Origin: Phytophthora colocasiae
Lineage: Eukaryota; Oomycota; Peronosporomycetes; Peronosporales; Peronosporaceae
Length of the DNA stretch: 64,000 nt
NCBI GenBank assembly: GCA_018806915.1
Contig: JAGKQI010000073.1
Location: 248,001 to 312,000, forward strand
Direction: 5' to 3'
Part shown: piece by piece, positions 22,425 through 32,257 of the stretch
How the letters are laid out: each line of letters starts with the position of its first letter
Numbering within the stretch: the first letter of the stretch is position 1
Position numbers and translations under genes: made by a program
The notes under the pieces: generated by a model
What the model was told of the DNA's origin: nothing
Databases searched by the model: none
Seen by the model: the letters and a program-made list of their open reading frames with translations, nothing else

Positions 22425-24180
22425 CGCCCAAAACGTCTTGTCCAAACGTGCGAAGTGAAGCATGCTGCGCCCGATAGTCACAATCGTCCGGTTGGCGCGT
22501 TCCGCAGTAGCATTCGTATGATGCGCATATCGAACCGTCGGCTGGACTTCAATGCCATGATTGTCGTAAAAGGCCTTGAGCGAGTTGGTCGCGAACTCTT
22601 TGGCACCGTCATGACGCACGAACTTGACCCTGGCCTCGAATTGGCGCTCCATTTTAGCGATGAACTTTCTTCACTCTCCGACTTGGCGCGCAAACAGAAT
22701 CCCGTCATGCAGCCGCTGGCTTCGTCAGTGATCAGCAGTAGATACTTGCTGCCACCAAGCGACTCTTTCTCCATGGTGCCACAAAGGCCGAAGTGCAGAA
22801 ACTCGAATGGCTTGTACTTAAGCTTGTCCGGGTTACTCGGAAAGGGTTTTTGGACCATCTTCCCTTGCTGACACCCGCGGCATCCGCTTGAGTTCTTCGA
22901 CGAGGTCGGCATTTTCGCGCCCGTCACCATGCCGCACGAAACCATCTTCCGTAGCACGTCGTTCGGAGCATGACACATCCGCGCATGAAGATCGACACTG
23001 TTGATCGAGACCGTTGTCGTCGAATTGACAGAACCCTTGGGTACTCGTAGCCAGTAGAGTCCGTCGATCAGGTCCGCGGAAGCAACGATCTTCCTCGACG
23101 ACTTGCGCGCAATGTGCATCTCGGAGCCGTCAAACACCACCTTGAAATCTCCACCTCAGTTGATCTGAGGCACAGATCAAAAGACAGCAGGTTCTTGTTC
23201 ATACTCGGTACGTAGAGAGCACCTTGTACTCGGACGTCACGCATACTCCGATTGGGCAGAATCACTTGTTGCACAACGGTACCAACTCCCAAAATCTTTG
23301 CCGTTTGACCGTTGGCAACTGTGAGTTCGCCTTCGTCGCGCAAGTTGATGTCGATGAACTTGGACTTGTCGTTGCAAATGTGGTGGGTTGCACCACTGTC
23401 GATCGCCCATGAGCCTTGAAACTTCTTGCCCGGCGACACTCCACACGCTGTCGACATGGAGACCGCAAACGCGATGTAGTCGTCATGGTCGTCGCACCAC
23501 TCAACGTTGTTGGCACCGCTACCACCTCGGCCGCGTCGTGCTCCTCGATTTTCTTCTTTCTGCTTGGTCCAGAACTTGTCGATCAGATGCCCCAATTTTC
23601 CGCAGTAGTCACACCGGCGAGTTCGACGCTCGGCGTTGAAGACCTTCGCTGCTTCCTCGATTTTCACCGCCGCAGTCTTCTCGCCTTGTCGCTTGATATG
23701 CTCATTCGTGAGCACCTTCACCACATCTTGCGTCCGCAGCTCTGCATTGCTCATCTCTATGTTGAGCACGACGTTCTCGTAGCTCTTGGGCAGACTGCGC
23801 AGCAAGCAGATCGCCACATCCTCGTCCTCCATCTTGGCGCCGATACTGCTAAGCTTCGCGCTGATGTTGAGGACCTCGTTGCAATGGTGAAGGATGTTTC
23901 CGCCTTCTGCCATCTCCATGCTGAAGAGCTGACGCTTGAGATAGATGCGTCCAGCCTTCTGCGATCCACCGTAAAGAGCCAGGCTTCCTCGTAGTCGTCG
24001 ACCACATGATGGTAGTCCGCGTCTATGTGGAGGAGCATCAGACTGAAGGCGACGTTGCTCGACTTGACATACTCGTCCATGGCCCTGGGGTCCGTGAACG
24101 TAGGCGTCGTCTCGCGGTTCACCACATTCCACACCGACTTGGTCAGGAACACGCCACGCATGTAACCGTTCCACGTGGTG
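22425..24180 (-). pseudogene. A4 copia gag-protease-integrase, truncated
   Basis: Read from 24180 downward: Gag core, CCHC knuckle ([14 protein letters not shown], whose last Cys is changed to Phe, near 23570-23610), protease IDSGATHH (near 23380-23410), and integrase with HFGLCGT in place of HFDLCGP (near 22780-22800). The first catalytic Asp is thus Gly here. The second Asp (RHDGAKEF, near 22605-22625) and Glu (TAERANR) remain. A frame break lies near 23170. The knuckle and integrase changes mark A4 as dead. Confidence 0.9.
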
Positions 24181-24593
24181 TGTAACGGGGTTACACGGCG
24201 CTGTGCGCCTTTGCTACAGTTGGTGTGGTATACACCATCCAGATCACTAGTCACAGATCTGTGTACGACACATAGTGTTTCTCACACGTCACATATGTAG
24301 CCAGTTGCTGGCAGTTAGCTCAGAGCCACTCATTGCATTTGATTAGGATTTAGTATGTTAGATACTAAATCCGTTACATTCAGGATTAGGGCAGATAAAG
24401 TCAATAAAAATCAGTTTGCATTTTACATAATTAGTGTTAGTTCCTTTGTTATAGGGACACTGATTGTGTGAGTCCCGTATTTAGTGGACAACTTGGTTCT
24501 TGTATAGAACGGAAGGCTAGTGCCTTGCAAGCAGGACTCTACGAGTCAACTAAACTTCCTCTGTGCCGTGTACACCTACGCAGCCCCGCTGCA
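24181..24593 (+). repeat. D3 5' LTR
   Basis: 413 bp, TGTAACGGGGTTACA to CGCTGCA. The first 15 bases form a perfect 6-bp hairpin. The primer site TGGTAGCACTCGTAGTC follows at 24596-24612 after a 2-nt spacer. It lacks the ATACATTTATGTGG repeats of D1-type LTRs. Confidence 0.95.
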
Positions 24594-24650
24594 TCTGGTA
24601 GCACTCGTAGTCAATCCAACTCCTGAGTTGAAGACTGTTTCTCTGTGAGA

Positions 24651-25622
24651 ATGGAGCCAGAAGCATACGCTCACTTGACTCCGAGTCAGCGGGACACGCT
24701 TAACAAGCTTACGTCCTTGCTGGGCCCTGAAGGTATGGCGCACCTTGCGTCTCAAGGGCCGGAGGCCGTCAACGCGCGCCTCGAGGCATTTGCCTCGTAC
24801 GAAAACGCTCTCGTTGAGCACATCCAATGGAATGTAAAAGGAGTTAACCCCGCTCCGAGAGCTAAGCCCGTCACGCTCAGCGTGAAGACCTTTCACGGTC
24901 ACGAAGGAGAGGACCTCCTACTGTGGACCCGAGAGGTCGAAATGGCCATGGGGGCTGCTATGCTCCAGTTGGAAGGCCAACGCGTGGCGTTCGCCATCTC
25001 TAAGCTCGAAGGTCGAGCACGAGAATGGGCCTTGACGTCTGGGACGTCGGTAGAAATGGCCTTCCCCACTTGGGGTGAGCTTAAGGCCAAGCTTACGCAA
25101 GTGTTTGCTCCGCCTAACCAGGCGTATCGCGTGCGGTCACGCTTCCTTGCTTGCCGACAGGGCAAGAAGGACCTGGTGGACTATGTCCAAGAGCTGCGCA
25201 CGCTCATTGCCGGTATGGCTGCCGACCCTCTACCTGAGGTGGTCACCGTGACCATCTTCATGGAAGGTTTACGAGCTGGCGTGGCCAGGACGGAGACATT
25301 CCGTCAGAATCCTCGCACCTTCGAGGACGCTGCCTGCGTGGCATTGAATGCCGAACACAACTTTAAGTTGTCGAGGGTCGGTGCTAACAGCACAGGGTCC
25401 GGGGCACCCGAGCCCATGGACCTCAGCTATGCTGAAGATGAAGTAGCCGAGCTACGAGCTGCGGTGCAGCGTATGAGCACCCGCCGGTGCTACACGTGTG
25501 GTAGGCCCACACATCTGAGGCCCAACTGCCCTCTGCGCAAAGAGCGCGCCGGCCAGACTGGTCGCAACCCTGCCTCAGGTCCCGCTTCGGGCTCTGCCCA
25601 GGGAAACGACGGCTCCCAGTAG
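24651..25622 (+). CDS. D3 Gag
   Basis: Intact frame of 323 codons from ATG 24651 to TAG 25620-25622. The N-terminal part is helical ([17 protein letters not shown]). A retrotransposon-Gag domain follows at roughly residues 70-230, with [20 protein letters not shown] inside it. Then come the PMDLSY motif and one CCHC knuckle, [14 protein letters not shown] (near residue 282). Gag forms the particle and packages the RNA through the knuckle. I chose ATG 24651 because it is the first after the primer site and is kept in D1, D2 and D4. The slippery site for Pol lies five codons before the stop. Of the D copies here only this Gag is unbroken. Confidence 0.93.
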   Translation: MEPEAYAHLTPSQRDTLNKLTSLLGPEGMAHLASQGPEAVNARLEAFASYENALVEHIQWNVKGVNPAPRAKPVTLSVKTFHGHEGEDLLLWTREVEMAMGAAMLQLEGQRVAFAISKLEGRAREWALTSGTSVEMAFPTWGELKAKLTQVFAPPNQAYRVRSRFLACRQGKKDLVDYVQELRTLIAGMAADPLPEVVTVTIFMEGLRAGVARTETFRQNPRTFEDAACVALNAEHNFKLSRVGANSTGSGAPEPMDLSYAEDEVAELRAAVQRMSTRRCYTCGRPTHLRPNCPLRKERAGQTGRNPASGPASGSAQGNDGSQ

Positions 25623-25642
25623 ACGCGGGGCGGTCTACTGGG
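25601..25642 (+). promoter_or_regulatory. D3 -1 ribosomal frameshift signal
   Basis: The slippery heptamer GGGAAAC (25601-25607) is in the correct register with Gag (G GGA AAC). A 7-nt spacer follows, then a perfect 10-bp stem: CCCAGTAGAC (25615-25624) pairs with GTCTACTGGG (25633-25642) around an 8-nt loop. The -1 frame is open from here through the protease. D4 keeps the heptamer and both stem arms unchanged although its loop differs. Confidence 0.85.
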
Positions 25643-26542
25643 GAAGAACTGAGTTCTGCAGTGCGTGAGAGGCACTGGGGCTCAGCCCCGAAGAGCTCCG
25701 TGCTCTTGAACACGGAACGTGTGAGCAAGCAGGGCTTGCTGGTCGTCCATGTGGACGTGAAGGGCTTCGAGAAGCCGTGGATCGTGTTGATCGATTCGGG
25801 AGCGTCTGGCAACTATGTCAGACTCTCTACCGTTGAGGGTAGTCAGCAATATGCTGAGGCGCTTCGAGTGCGAAGAGGTAACACAGTCACTGTCCGTCTA
25901 GCGACGGGCGTCCGTGTCATAGTAGCCAAGGTCCCCATGGACCTGCGGCTGAAGTTCTCGGACTTCGATAGCGTGGAACGCTGCTTGGTCCTGGACCTGG
26001 ATTTGAGGTACGACCTCATCCTTGGTATGGCGTGGCTGGAGCGCCACGAGCCATGGACCGATTGGAGGTCGAAGACCTTAGGTGCTTCGCACTTCTCTCT
26101 TAGTGGAGCTTTGGCGAGTCATGAACCCTCCTCTGCTAGGAAGCAGAAGCGCTATTGGCGCGAGCATCGAGCCAAGTCGACTATGATGCTGGAAGTCGGT
26201 GTGTCCGAGTTAGTGGTCACCACCGAGTGCGAGGACCACAGTCCTGTGGAGCGCGTAGCGCTGGTTGACAGTGAGTCAACGTGTGGGCAGAGCCCACGTA
26301 ATCCCTGTGGGGCGGCACGTACTCCGCCGAGCGATGCTGGTCGTGGACCAAGTCGATCGCTGAATGTCTCTGACATTGGACCAGCTACGGTCATTGATTG
26401 TGCAGCGGCACGTACTTCGCTGAGCGACATCGGTCATCGACCGAGTGGATCGCCGAGTGTCTCCGACACTGGGATGGGTAAGACCGAAACCTGTGTGACG
26501 GCACGTACTCCGTCGAGTGGACGTTCGCCAGCTAGACGATGA
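25607..26542 (+). CDS. D3 protease and linker (start of Pol)
   Basis: This is the -1 frame entered at the slippery site. It carries a retroviral-type aspartic protease with the active site [13 protein letters not shown] (near 25789-25827) and the second conserved motif [11 protein letters not shown] (near 26018-26050). The protease cuts the Gag-Pol precursor. A repetitive Pro/Ser/Thr-rich linker follows, with repeats of GCACGTACT(C/T)CG. The frame ends at TGA 26540-26542, while the RT frame opens at about 26517. The same shift is present in D4, so it is inherited, not private. There is no start codon needed if translation enters by frameshift. Confidence 0.86.
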   Translation, partial: RRLPVDAGRSTGEELSSAVRERHWGSAPKSSVLLNTERVSKQGLLVVHVDVKGFEKPWIVLIDSGASGNYVRLSTVEGSQQYAEALRVRRGNTVTVRLATGVRVIVAKVPMDLRLKFSDFDSVERCLVLDLDLRYDLILGMAWLERHEPWTDWRSKTLGASHFSLSGALASHEPSSARKQKRYWREHRAKSTMMLEVGVSELVVTTECEDHSPVERVALVDSESTCGQSPRNPCGAARTPPSDAGRGPSRSLNVSDIGPATVIDCAAARTSLSDIGHRPSGSPSVSDTGMGKTETCVTARTPSSGRSPARR

Positions 26543-28213
26543 CGTCGTAAGGCCCTTAGGGCGAGACGCTCTGCGCGTGACGTCGAGTGCCGACACACAG
26601 GAGGGCTGTGGACAGCTATACACTCTGTTTGATGGAGTGGAAGGTAGTGCCGAAGGCAACGTCCTGCTGGACGAGCTGCCGAGTGTTGACAAGCTCCTTG
26701 AGCTAGAGGAGATGTCCTTCGCCGCCTTTGGCGATGCCTTGAAGGCTGGCGAACTCGCCGAGGTAGTCATCGTTCGACCTGAAGAGGAGTTAAACTCGTC
26801 GTCCCTCGTTGATGAGTCCGTCTTGGCTGAGGTCAAGAAGGCGTTGAGCGCCAGGAGTGGATCGGAGATCCTCAAGAATCCCTCGGATCCCTTCTACTCC
26901 TTGCTGAAGGAATATGGAGACGTTGTCTCGAAGGAACCACCGAGTGGCCTGCCTCCTGACCGAGGCGTTCGTCACGAGATCGACTTAGTTCCCGGAACTA
27001 AATACTGCGTGACCTGGCAGTGGCCTCTTCCTAAAGAGCAATGCGATGTCATTGACGCCTTCTTCCGTGCGAAGCACGCGGCGGGTCTCGTGCGCGAGAG
27101 CAAGTCTCCGCACTCCGCGCCAACGTTCTGTGTCAGAAAGCCGAATGGCAAGTGGCGTATCGTTCACGCTTTTAACAAGCTCAACGCTGCCACGATTCCG
27201 GCGCAGACGCCGATTCCTAGGAAGGATGTTCTTCAGAACAACATGGTTGGTTGCACCATGTACAGCGCGCTCGACTTAGTCGATGGCTACTATCAGCTGC
27301 TCATGCGAGCCAGTGATATTCCGTACAGCGGTGAGCACCCCGAGCGGTATGCTCTGGGAGTGGCTCGTCATGCCCCAAGGGCTCGAACGCGCCTGCAACG
27401 TTCAATCGTCTAGTGACGCAGTTGTTCAGGCCCCTGTGGGCATTCGCACAGACGTATTTTGACGACGTGTTCGTCCACAGTCGTGCTGAGCACGGAAAGA
27501 CTGATGTCGAGGTACACGTGGAGCACGTACGAGCTGTGCTCGAGTGCATGCGCACGAACAAGCTGTACGCCAACGCGGACAAGTGCGTCTTTGGCGCGGA
27601 AGAAATCCTCTTCCTAGGGTGCTTCATTGGGAAGCATGGCCTTCGTGCTGATCCAGCAAAGGTCAAGGCCATTGTGGACTGGCCGGTTCCCTTGAACCAG
27701 AAAGACTTGCGTAAGTGGCTGGGCTTGGCCAACTACTTGCACAAGTACAGCGAGAACCACGCTGAGTTGGCTCGGGCACTGTCGGATCTCCTTAAGAAGG
27801 ATGCCGAATGGGTATGGCGTGCTGTGCACGAGAGTGCGTTCGCTCGTATCAAGGATAGCCTGCTTCAGGCACCGATACTGGCGTTGTGTGTAGACCCCGA
27901 TCGTCCGTTTATCGTCGTCTGTGATGCCTCGGACTTTGCCATCGGCAGTGCTTTGCTACAAGCGGACGCCGACGGGCGCGAACGCGTCATTGCGTTTGAG
28001 TCTCGGCAGCTCAAGGCTGCTGAGAAGAACTATCCAGTTCATGACAAGGAACTACTTGCAATGAAGTACGCTCTCGTCAAATTCAGGGTTCACCTGCTCG
28101 GCTCGCAAGCCGTTCGTGATCTACACAGATCATGCGTCGCTACGCACCGCGACGCAGTCGCCCCACCTCTCACAGAGGATGGCCCGATGGCTCTCCTTCT
28201 TTGCGGAGTATAA
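26517..28213 (+). pseudogene. D3 reverse transcriptase and RNase H, frameshifted
   Basis: The RT region begins with LDELPSVDKLLELEEMSF. Palm motifs include ALDLVDGYYQLLM (near 27268-27306) and YFDDVFVHS (near 27455-27482). Near 27320 two bases are missing relative to D1, and near 27390 two more, so the palm is read in two frames (26517-27413, then 27413-28213). RNase H follows with CDASDFAIGSALLQ (near 27921-27965), then breaks near 28088. RT makes the cDNA. D4 carries the same deletion near 27320, so the defect is inherited. Confidence 0.9.
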
Positions 28214-29141
28214 CCTCGAGGTGAAGTACAAGCCTGGCAGGCAGAACGTCCTCGCTGACGCGTTATCACGTCGCCCGGACTATGAGTTATCTCATGTCAC
28301 CTCGGTGACGTCGTCCGTGACGGACATGGTTCGAGCAGCGTACGCTCAGGACGACTCTTGTGTCGCGCTGCTTCAAGCTCTAGGGAGCGATGAGTTTAAG
28401 GACTCTAAGGTGACTCTGTCACGACGCCTAAAGGCGAGACTCCAACGCTATAGCCTGGAAGGCGGTCTGCTGTACTACAGCACGGGTCAGGATGACCCAC
28501 CACGTGTGGTGGTTCCTCATGATGAGGACCTGAAGTATCGCATCCTCTATGAGGCCCACGACACGCCCACAAGCGGCCACCTCGGTCGCGAGAAGACCTA
28601 CGGCTCGGTGAGCTCCATGTACTGGTGGCCGAAGATGTACAAGTGGGTCAGCACATATGTGCACACGTGCGAGACGTGTCAGCGGGTTAAACCCTCACCG
28701 CACGCGGCAGCGCCTTTGGCGAGCTTGCCTGTACCCTCTGGGTGTTGGCAGCCCATGAGTATGGACTTTGTGTTTGGCCTGCCGAAGGATTCGGCAGGCA
28801 ACACGGGCGTTGTGGTCTTTGTTGACCGTCTGAGCAAGATGGCTCACCTAGCGGCTGTGCCGGACACCGTCGATGGCGCTGGTACAGCGACGATCTTTAT
28901 CGATCGGGTCTTCCGCCAGCATGGGCTGCCAGAGACCATTGTCTCGGATCGAGACCCTCGTTTCACGGGTCACTTCTGGACGTCCGTCTTTAAAGTGCTT
29001 GGCACTCGACTGGACATGTCCACGACGGATCATCCGCAGACGACGGTCAGACTGAACGCGTCAATCGCGTTTTGGAGGACATCCTCCGCAGCATATGCGC
29101 TGAAACGCCGAAGCGTTGGAGCGCTATGCCCTCCTCGTTGA
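28116..29141 (+). pseudogene. D3 RNase H end and integrase core, frameshifted
   Basis: It starts with the RNase H motif YTDHASLRTATQ and ends that domain with NVLADALSR (near 28241-28270). The integrase zinc finger shows His (HDTPTSGHLG) and CETCQRV (near 28669-28690). The catalytic core has MDFVFG (near 28762) and SDRDPRF (near 28947-28967). The third residue, the Glu of TERVN, is lost because one C is missing near 29042 and the frame changes. Integrase would join cDNA to chromosomal DNA. Confidence 0.9.
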
Positions 29142-30255
29142 GTTCTCAATGAACAATGCGGTGCATGCCTCGACAGGCTTCACCCCGTTCTACGTGAACG
29201 GCCTTGCGCATCCGCGCGTCCCGCTCACTCCGCCACGCGGTGGCCTCGGGCTTAATGGGGGAGAGGCTGTGCCGTCGCTCGACTCCGGGCTTGCTGATAT
29301 CAGCCCTTCTGCTGTGCGTAAACAAGTCGATGACTTCCTCTCGGTGAGATTGAGCGTATTACGCCGTGTGCGTGACGCGATGGCTGACAGCCAAGACGTT
29401 CAGAAGGAACAAGCTGATGCAAAAGGTAGAGGCAATGTGTGGGAATTTAAGGTCGGTGACCAAGTTTTATTAAACGCTAAGAACCTACCTACACATGCAG
29501 TGTCGAGTGTCTTTAAGACGAAATTGCGTCCGCGCTTCATCGGACCGTTTACGGTCGTGGCCAAGAAGGGCCTGGCATACACGCTTGACTTGCCAAAGCG
29601 GATGCGAACACACCCGGTGTTCTACGTCGGCTTGCTTAAGCCATATCGGGACCCCGCGGGGGTGAGCGCGGAGGCGCTGGCGCCGACGGCACACGCCCAG
29701 GCTGCGTCATCTGCAGCAGCAACGTCACCTGACCCCGCAGCTCAGCGAGCTGAAGCTCCTGCTGATGCAGGCGAGCGGTCAGAGACTGAAGCCCTTCGAG
29801 CCAAGCCACTCGGCTCTCGATCTCCTCCATGTCGTGACCGAGACGGGCATGCGAATGCCAAACACCCTCCACGTTCCCTTGAAGGGACTGAGTCTGACTC
29901 TGGAGAGTATCGATCGAGCGATCGAGTTGATACCAGGCGCGCTGCGACAGATAACGCTCGTCACACTCATCGAGTATTGCGCTCCGCAGCGAATCGGCCT
30001 CCTCCACCGTTGCTCGACGAGCAGGGGACTCCCCATTACCACGTGGAGCGCCTGATGGCACGGCGTCACCACCGTAGTCAAAACCAGTATCTGGTGAAGT
30101 GGCGTGGGTATCCTCATTCCCAAAACTCGTGGGAGTTTGAAGGGCCCCTGAGGCAGGACTGCCCTGACGTCGTGGACGCTTTTGATCGCGAAGATCGGAG
30201 GCGCCCGAAGGGCTCGAGGTCGACCACTCGGTCGACACCCGCTTCTTACCACTAG
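29116..30255 (+). CDS. D3 integrase C-terminus with chromodomain
   Basis: This 379-codon frame continues integrase after the frameshift. It contains NNAVHASTGFTPFYVNGLAHPR, the beta-barrel-like segment KVGDQVLLNAKNLPTHA (near 29450-29500) and LLKPYRDP. A disordered Ala/Pro/Glu-rich linker follows, and a chromodomain ends it (HYHVERLMA, YLVKWRGYPHSQNSWEFE, near 30030-30150). Chromodomains of gypsy integrases bind modified histones and direct insertion. The linker and chromodomain overlap the antisense ORF (29636-31279), so both strands may be coding here. Confidence 0.88.
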   Translation: MERYALLVEFSMNNAVHASTGFTPFYVNGLAHPRVPLTPPRGGLGLNGGEAVPSLDSGLADISPSAVRKQVDDFLSVRLSVLRRVRDAMADSQDVQKEQADAKGRGNVWEFKVGDQVLLNAKNLPTHAVSSVFKTKLRPRFIGPFTVVAKKGLAYTLDLPKRMRTHPVFYVGLLKPYRDPAGVSAEALAPTAHAQAASSAAATSPDPAAQRAEAPADAGERSETEALRAKPLGSRSPPCRDRDGHANAKHPPRSLEGTESDSGEYRSSDRVDTRRAATDNARHTHRVLRSAANRPPPPLLDEQGTPHYHVERLMARRHHRSQNQYLVKWRGYPHSQNSWEFEGPLRQDCPDVVDAFDREDRRRPKGSRSTTRSTPASYH

Positions 30256-31279
30256 TGTGAGAAGCTGACGGACTAGCAGCCGAGCTCAGGCTCTGGTCCG
30301 TGGCTGGCATAGCCAGTGAGTTCCCTTCGGAGACTAGAGGAGCGTCCTGCGAAGCAGGGATAGTGGCTTGAGAGACGGGAGCCACCGCCGTCGTGTGACG
30401 AGGAAAGCGGCCGGGCCGCACGCGTAGCTCCGCGTACTGGAAGAGCAGACCTCGAGCGAGGCGGACGTCCACCTCGGAAGAGCTCTCCATGAGCCGATCA
30501 AACGACGCGAGCTTCCGTGAAACCTCGGCCCAGGTGGCCACATGGACCATGTAGTCCCGGGTAGTCTCTCCCGTTTGGAGAAGGAGTGGATAAGTCCTCA
30601 TCTGAGGTACAGACTCCCGTCGCCGTTGCTTATCTAAGCGTTGCCGATACTCGGCGAGTGTGCACACCTGCGGGGTCAGGAAACGCTCATGGAGCCCTTG
30701 CCGGTGCTGAGTCTCAGTCACCGTGCGAGGTGGTGCGCCTATGGCGTAACCGTGCAGGTTTGGCTGTGCCATCAATTGCTTCACCTGCTCGGCAGGGTCA
30801 CGAGGCTCGAAGCCGTAGTCGCGTCGCGACGAAGTCCCCACGATGTCCCGTTGGACTGGCCGACGTGACTCTGAAGCACCGCTCATAGAGGCCTCCTGCG
30901 CCTCATCCAGTGGGTTGGTGATCGCTTCCTCGACGCCCCTGATCGACTCTGGCACATCGCGAGCAGGAAGTGGTGGTGCGTTGCGCAACGCGTTGAGCAC
31001 GAGGCTCGAAGGTCCCTCTGGGAATGGATTGGGCTGACGCAGCTGCCGAGGAATTGAGTACCGACGCGGATCACGTGGAGAGCGCAGCTCAGACCGAGTC
31101 GTCCGAGAGCTCGTAGGAGCAGGAGACGCAGGGGCATCGCCCAGTTCGGACTCCTCGTAGTCCACTTCGACCTCGCCTTCCTCCGTAGGAGAGCGACCTG
31201 GGTCGTGCGTCGGCGACGCTGTCGTGTACTCGAAGGGTGAGCCACCGCTACCACTTGACGTCGGGCTGGCCTTGAACAT
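29636..31279 (-). CDS. D3 antisense accessory ORF with coiled coil
   Basis: An uninterrupted 547-codon frame starts at ATG 31279 (MFKASPTSSG) on the strand opposite pol. The open frame extends upstream to about 31567, through the LTR start. I do not recognise a family. The first third is acidic and Ser/Pro-rich (EEGEVEVDYEESELGDAP). The middle has a globular-looking segment (VCTLAEYRQRLDKQRRRESV, YMVHVATWAEVSRKLASFDR). The last third has heptad-like helices (SLRSAILDECDERYLSQRAW, HQQELQLAELRGQVTLLLQM). It lies between pol and the 3' LTR, as antisense ORFs do in plant Tat elements. Its length in an element whose pol is broken argues against chance, but it could still be a shadow frame where it overlaps pol. 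Confidence 0.6.
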   Translation of the reverse strand: MFKASPTSSGSGGSPFEYTTASPTHDPGRSPTEEGEVEVDYEESELGDAPASPAPTSSRTTRSELRSPRDPRRYSIPRQLRQPNPFPEGPSSLVLNALRNAPPLPARDVPESIRGVEEAITNPLDEAQEASMSGASESRRPVQRDIVGTSSRRDYGFEPRDPAEQVKQLMAQPNLHGYAIGAPPRTVTETQHRQGLHERFLTPQVCTLAEYRQRLDKQRRRESVPQMRTYPLLLQTGETTRDYMVHVATWAEVSRKLASFDRLMESSSEVDVRLARGLLFQYAELRVRPGRFPRHTTAVAPVSQATIPASQDAPLVSEGNSLAMPATDQSLSSAASPSASHTSGKKRVSTEWSTSSPSGASDLRDQKRPRRQGSPASGALQTPTSFGNEDTHATSPDTGFDYGGDAVPSGAPRGNGESPARRATVEEADSLRSAILDECDERYLSQRAWYQLDRSIDTLQSQTQSLQGNVEGVWHSHARLGHDMEEIESRVAWLEGLQSLTARLHQQELQLAELRGQVTLLLQMTQPGRVPSAPAPPRSPPRGPDMA

Positions 31280-31493
31280 CGCTCCGTAGCGAAGGCGAGA
31301 CGCCGCGAAATACTCCGAAACGGAGAGCGTGAGAGGAGCCGAGGGCTCAGACCGGAAAGCGCTGAAGCGCTGAGGCGTCGCGCACTCTCGTTGAGAGATT
31401 TCTTTTATCGGAAAGTTGCCGGTGACAGGTCTTGACAAGGCAGTTATGTCTGCAGTTGTAGATACTCCGTATCCACGGTTTGGTGGGGGAGGG

Positions 31494-31905
31494 TGTAACG
31501 GGGTTACACGGCGCTGTGCGCCTTTGCTACAGTTGGTGTTGTATACACCATCCAGGTCACAAGTCACAGATCTGTGTACGACACATAGTGTTTCTCACAC
31601 GTCACATATGTAGCCAGTTGCTGGCAGTTAGCTCAGAGCCACTCATTGCATTTGATTAGGATTTAGTATGTTAGATACTAAATCCGTTACATTCAGGATT
31701 AGGGCAATAAAATAAATAAAAATCAGTTTGCATTTTACATAATTAGTGTTAGTTCCTTTGTTATAGGGACACTGATTGTGTGAGTCCCGTATTTAGTGGA
31801 CAACTTGGTTCTTGTATAGAACCGAAGGCTAGTGCCTTGCAAGCAGGACTCTACGAGTCAACTAAACTTCCTCTGTGCCGTGTACACCTACGCAGCCCCG
31901 CTGCA
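31494..31905 (+). repeat. D3 3' LTR
   Basis: 412 bp, preceded by the polypurine tract GGTGGGGGAGGG (31482-31493). It differs from the 5' LTR at few sites, for example AGGGCAATAAAATAAA in place of AGGGCAGATAAAGTC. Confidence 0.95.
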
Positions 31906-31985
31906 TGGCGTAGTTCTCGCCGTTGAACTTGTCGATGGAGATCTTGGTATCTTGGACAGATGACATGGTACTTGGGCTCATAACC
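31906..31985 (-). pseudogene. A4 Gag N-terminus and primer site, minus strand
   Basis: Reversed start of copia Gag ([17 protein letters not shown]) cut by D3. ATG is at 31981 (minus), inside the primer site 31974-31985, as in A3. Confidence 0.88.
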
Positions 31986-32257
31986 TGAAGAAGGTCGTAG
32001 TAGAGGCTGTCTTGCGAGGGGAGGACTGCCGTAGCTTGGGGTGAGGAGGCCGAGGTGTGGGAAGTCAGTTGAGGTGTAGAATGGAAATTTAGAAGTGATT
32101 GATTGATACGAGCTTCTCTACCTGGCCTGCATCCAATCATTTGGTGCATCCAGTCAACAACACTCTGTACTCGTCCAATCATCCTACTCGTCTAATCATC
32201 GGTGGCGTAAACATCCTACCGTAATCATCGCGGGATCGTATTGGATCACCTGCAACA
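31986..32257 (-). repeat. A4 5' LTR (reversed copia LTR)
   Basis: 272 bp, the reverse complement of the A LTR with about ten small differences, more diverged than A1 or A3. The right flank is old copia E, into which A4 inserted. Confidence 0.92.

Larger units (their letters stand above)
24181..31905 (+). mobile_element. Full-length Ty3/gypsy element D3
   Basis: 7,725 bp with LTRs of 413 and 412 bp, inserted in A4 gag. It has gag, a frameshift site, protease, RT, RNase H, integrase, a chromodomain and a long antisense ORF before the 3' LTR. It is the most complete D copy here and the reference for reading the others. Frame breaks in RT, RNase H and integrase make it non-autonomous as it stands. 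Confidence 0.95.
22425..32257 (-). mobile_element. Copia element A4, minus strand, split by D3
   Basis: The pieces are 22425-24180 and 31906-32257. The 5' LTR (reversed) is at 31986-32257 and the half-tRNA primer site at 31974-31985. Gag is interrupted by D3, whose 5-bp target duplication reads TGGTG (24176-24180) on one side and TGGCG (31906-31910) on the other. A4 ends at 22425 inside integrase, so RT, RNase H and the 3' LTR are lost. Confidence 0.9.
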
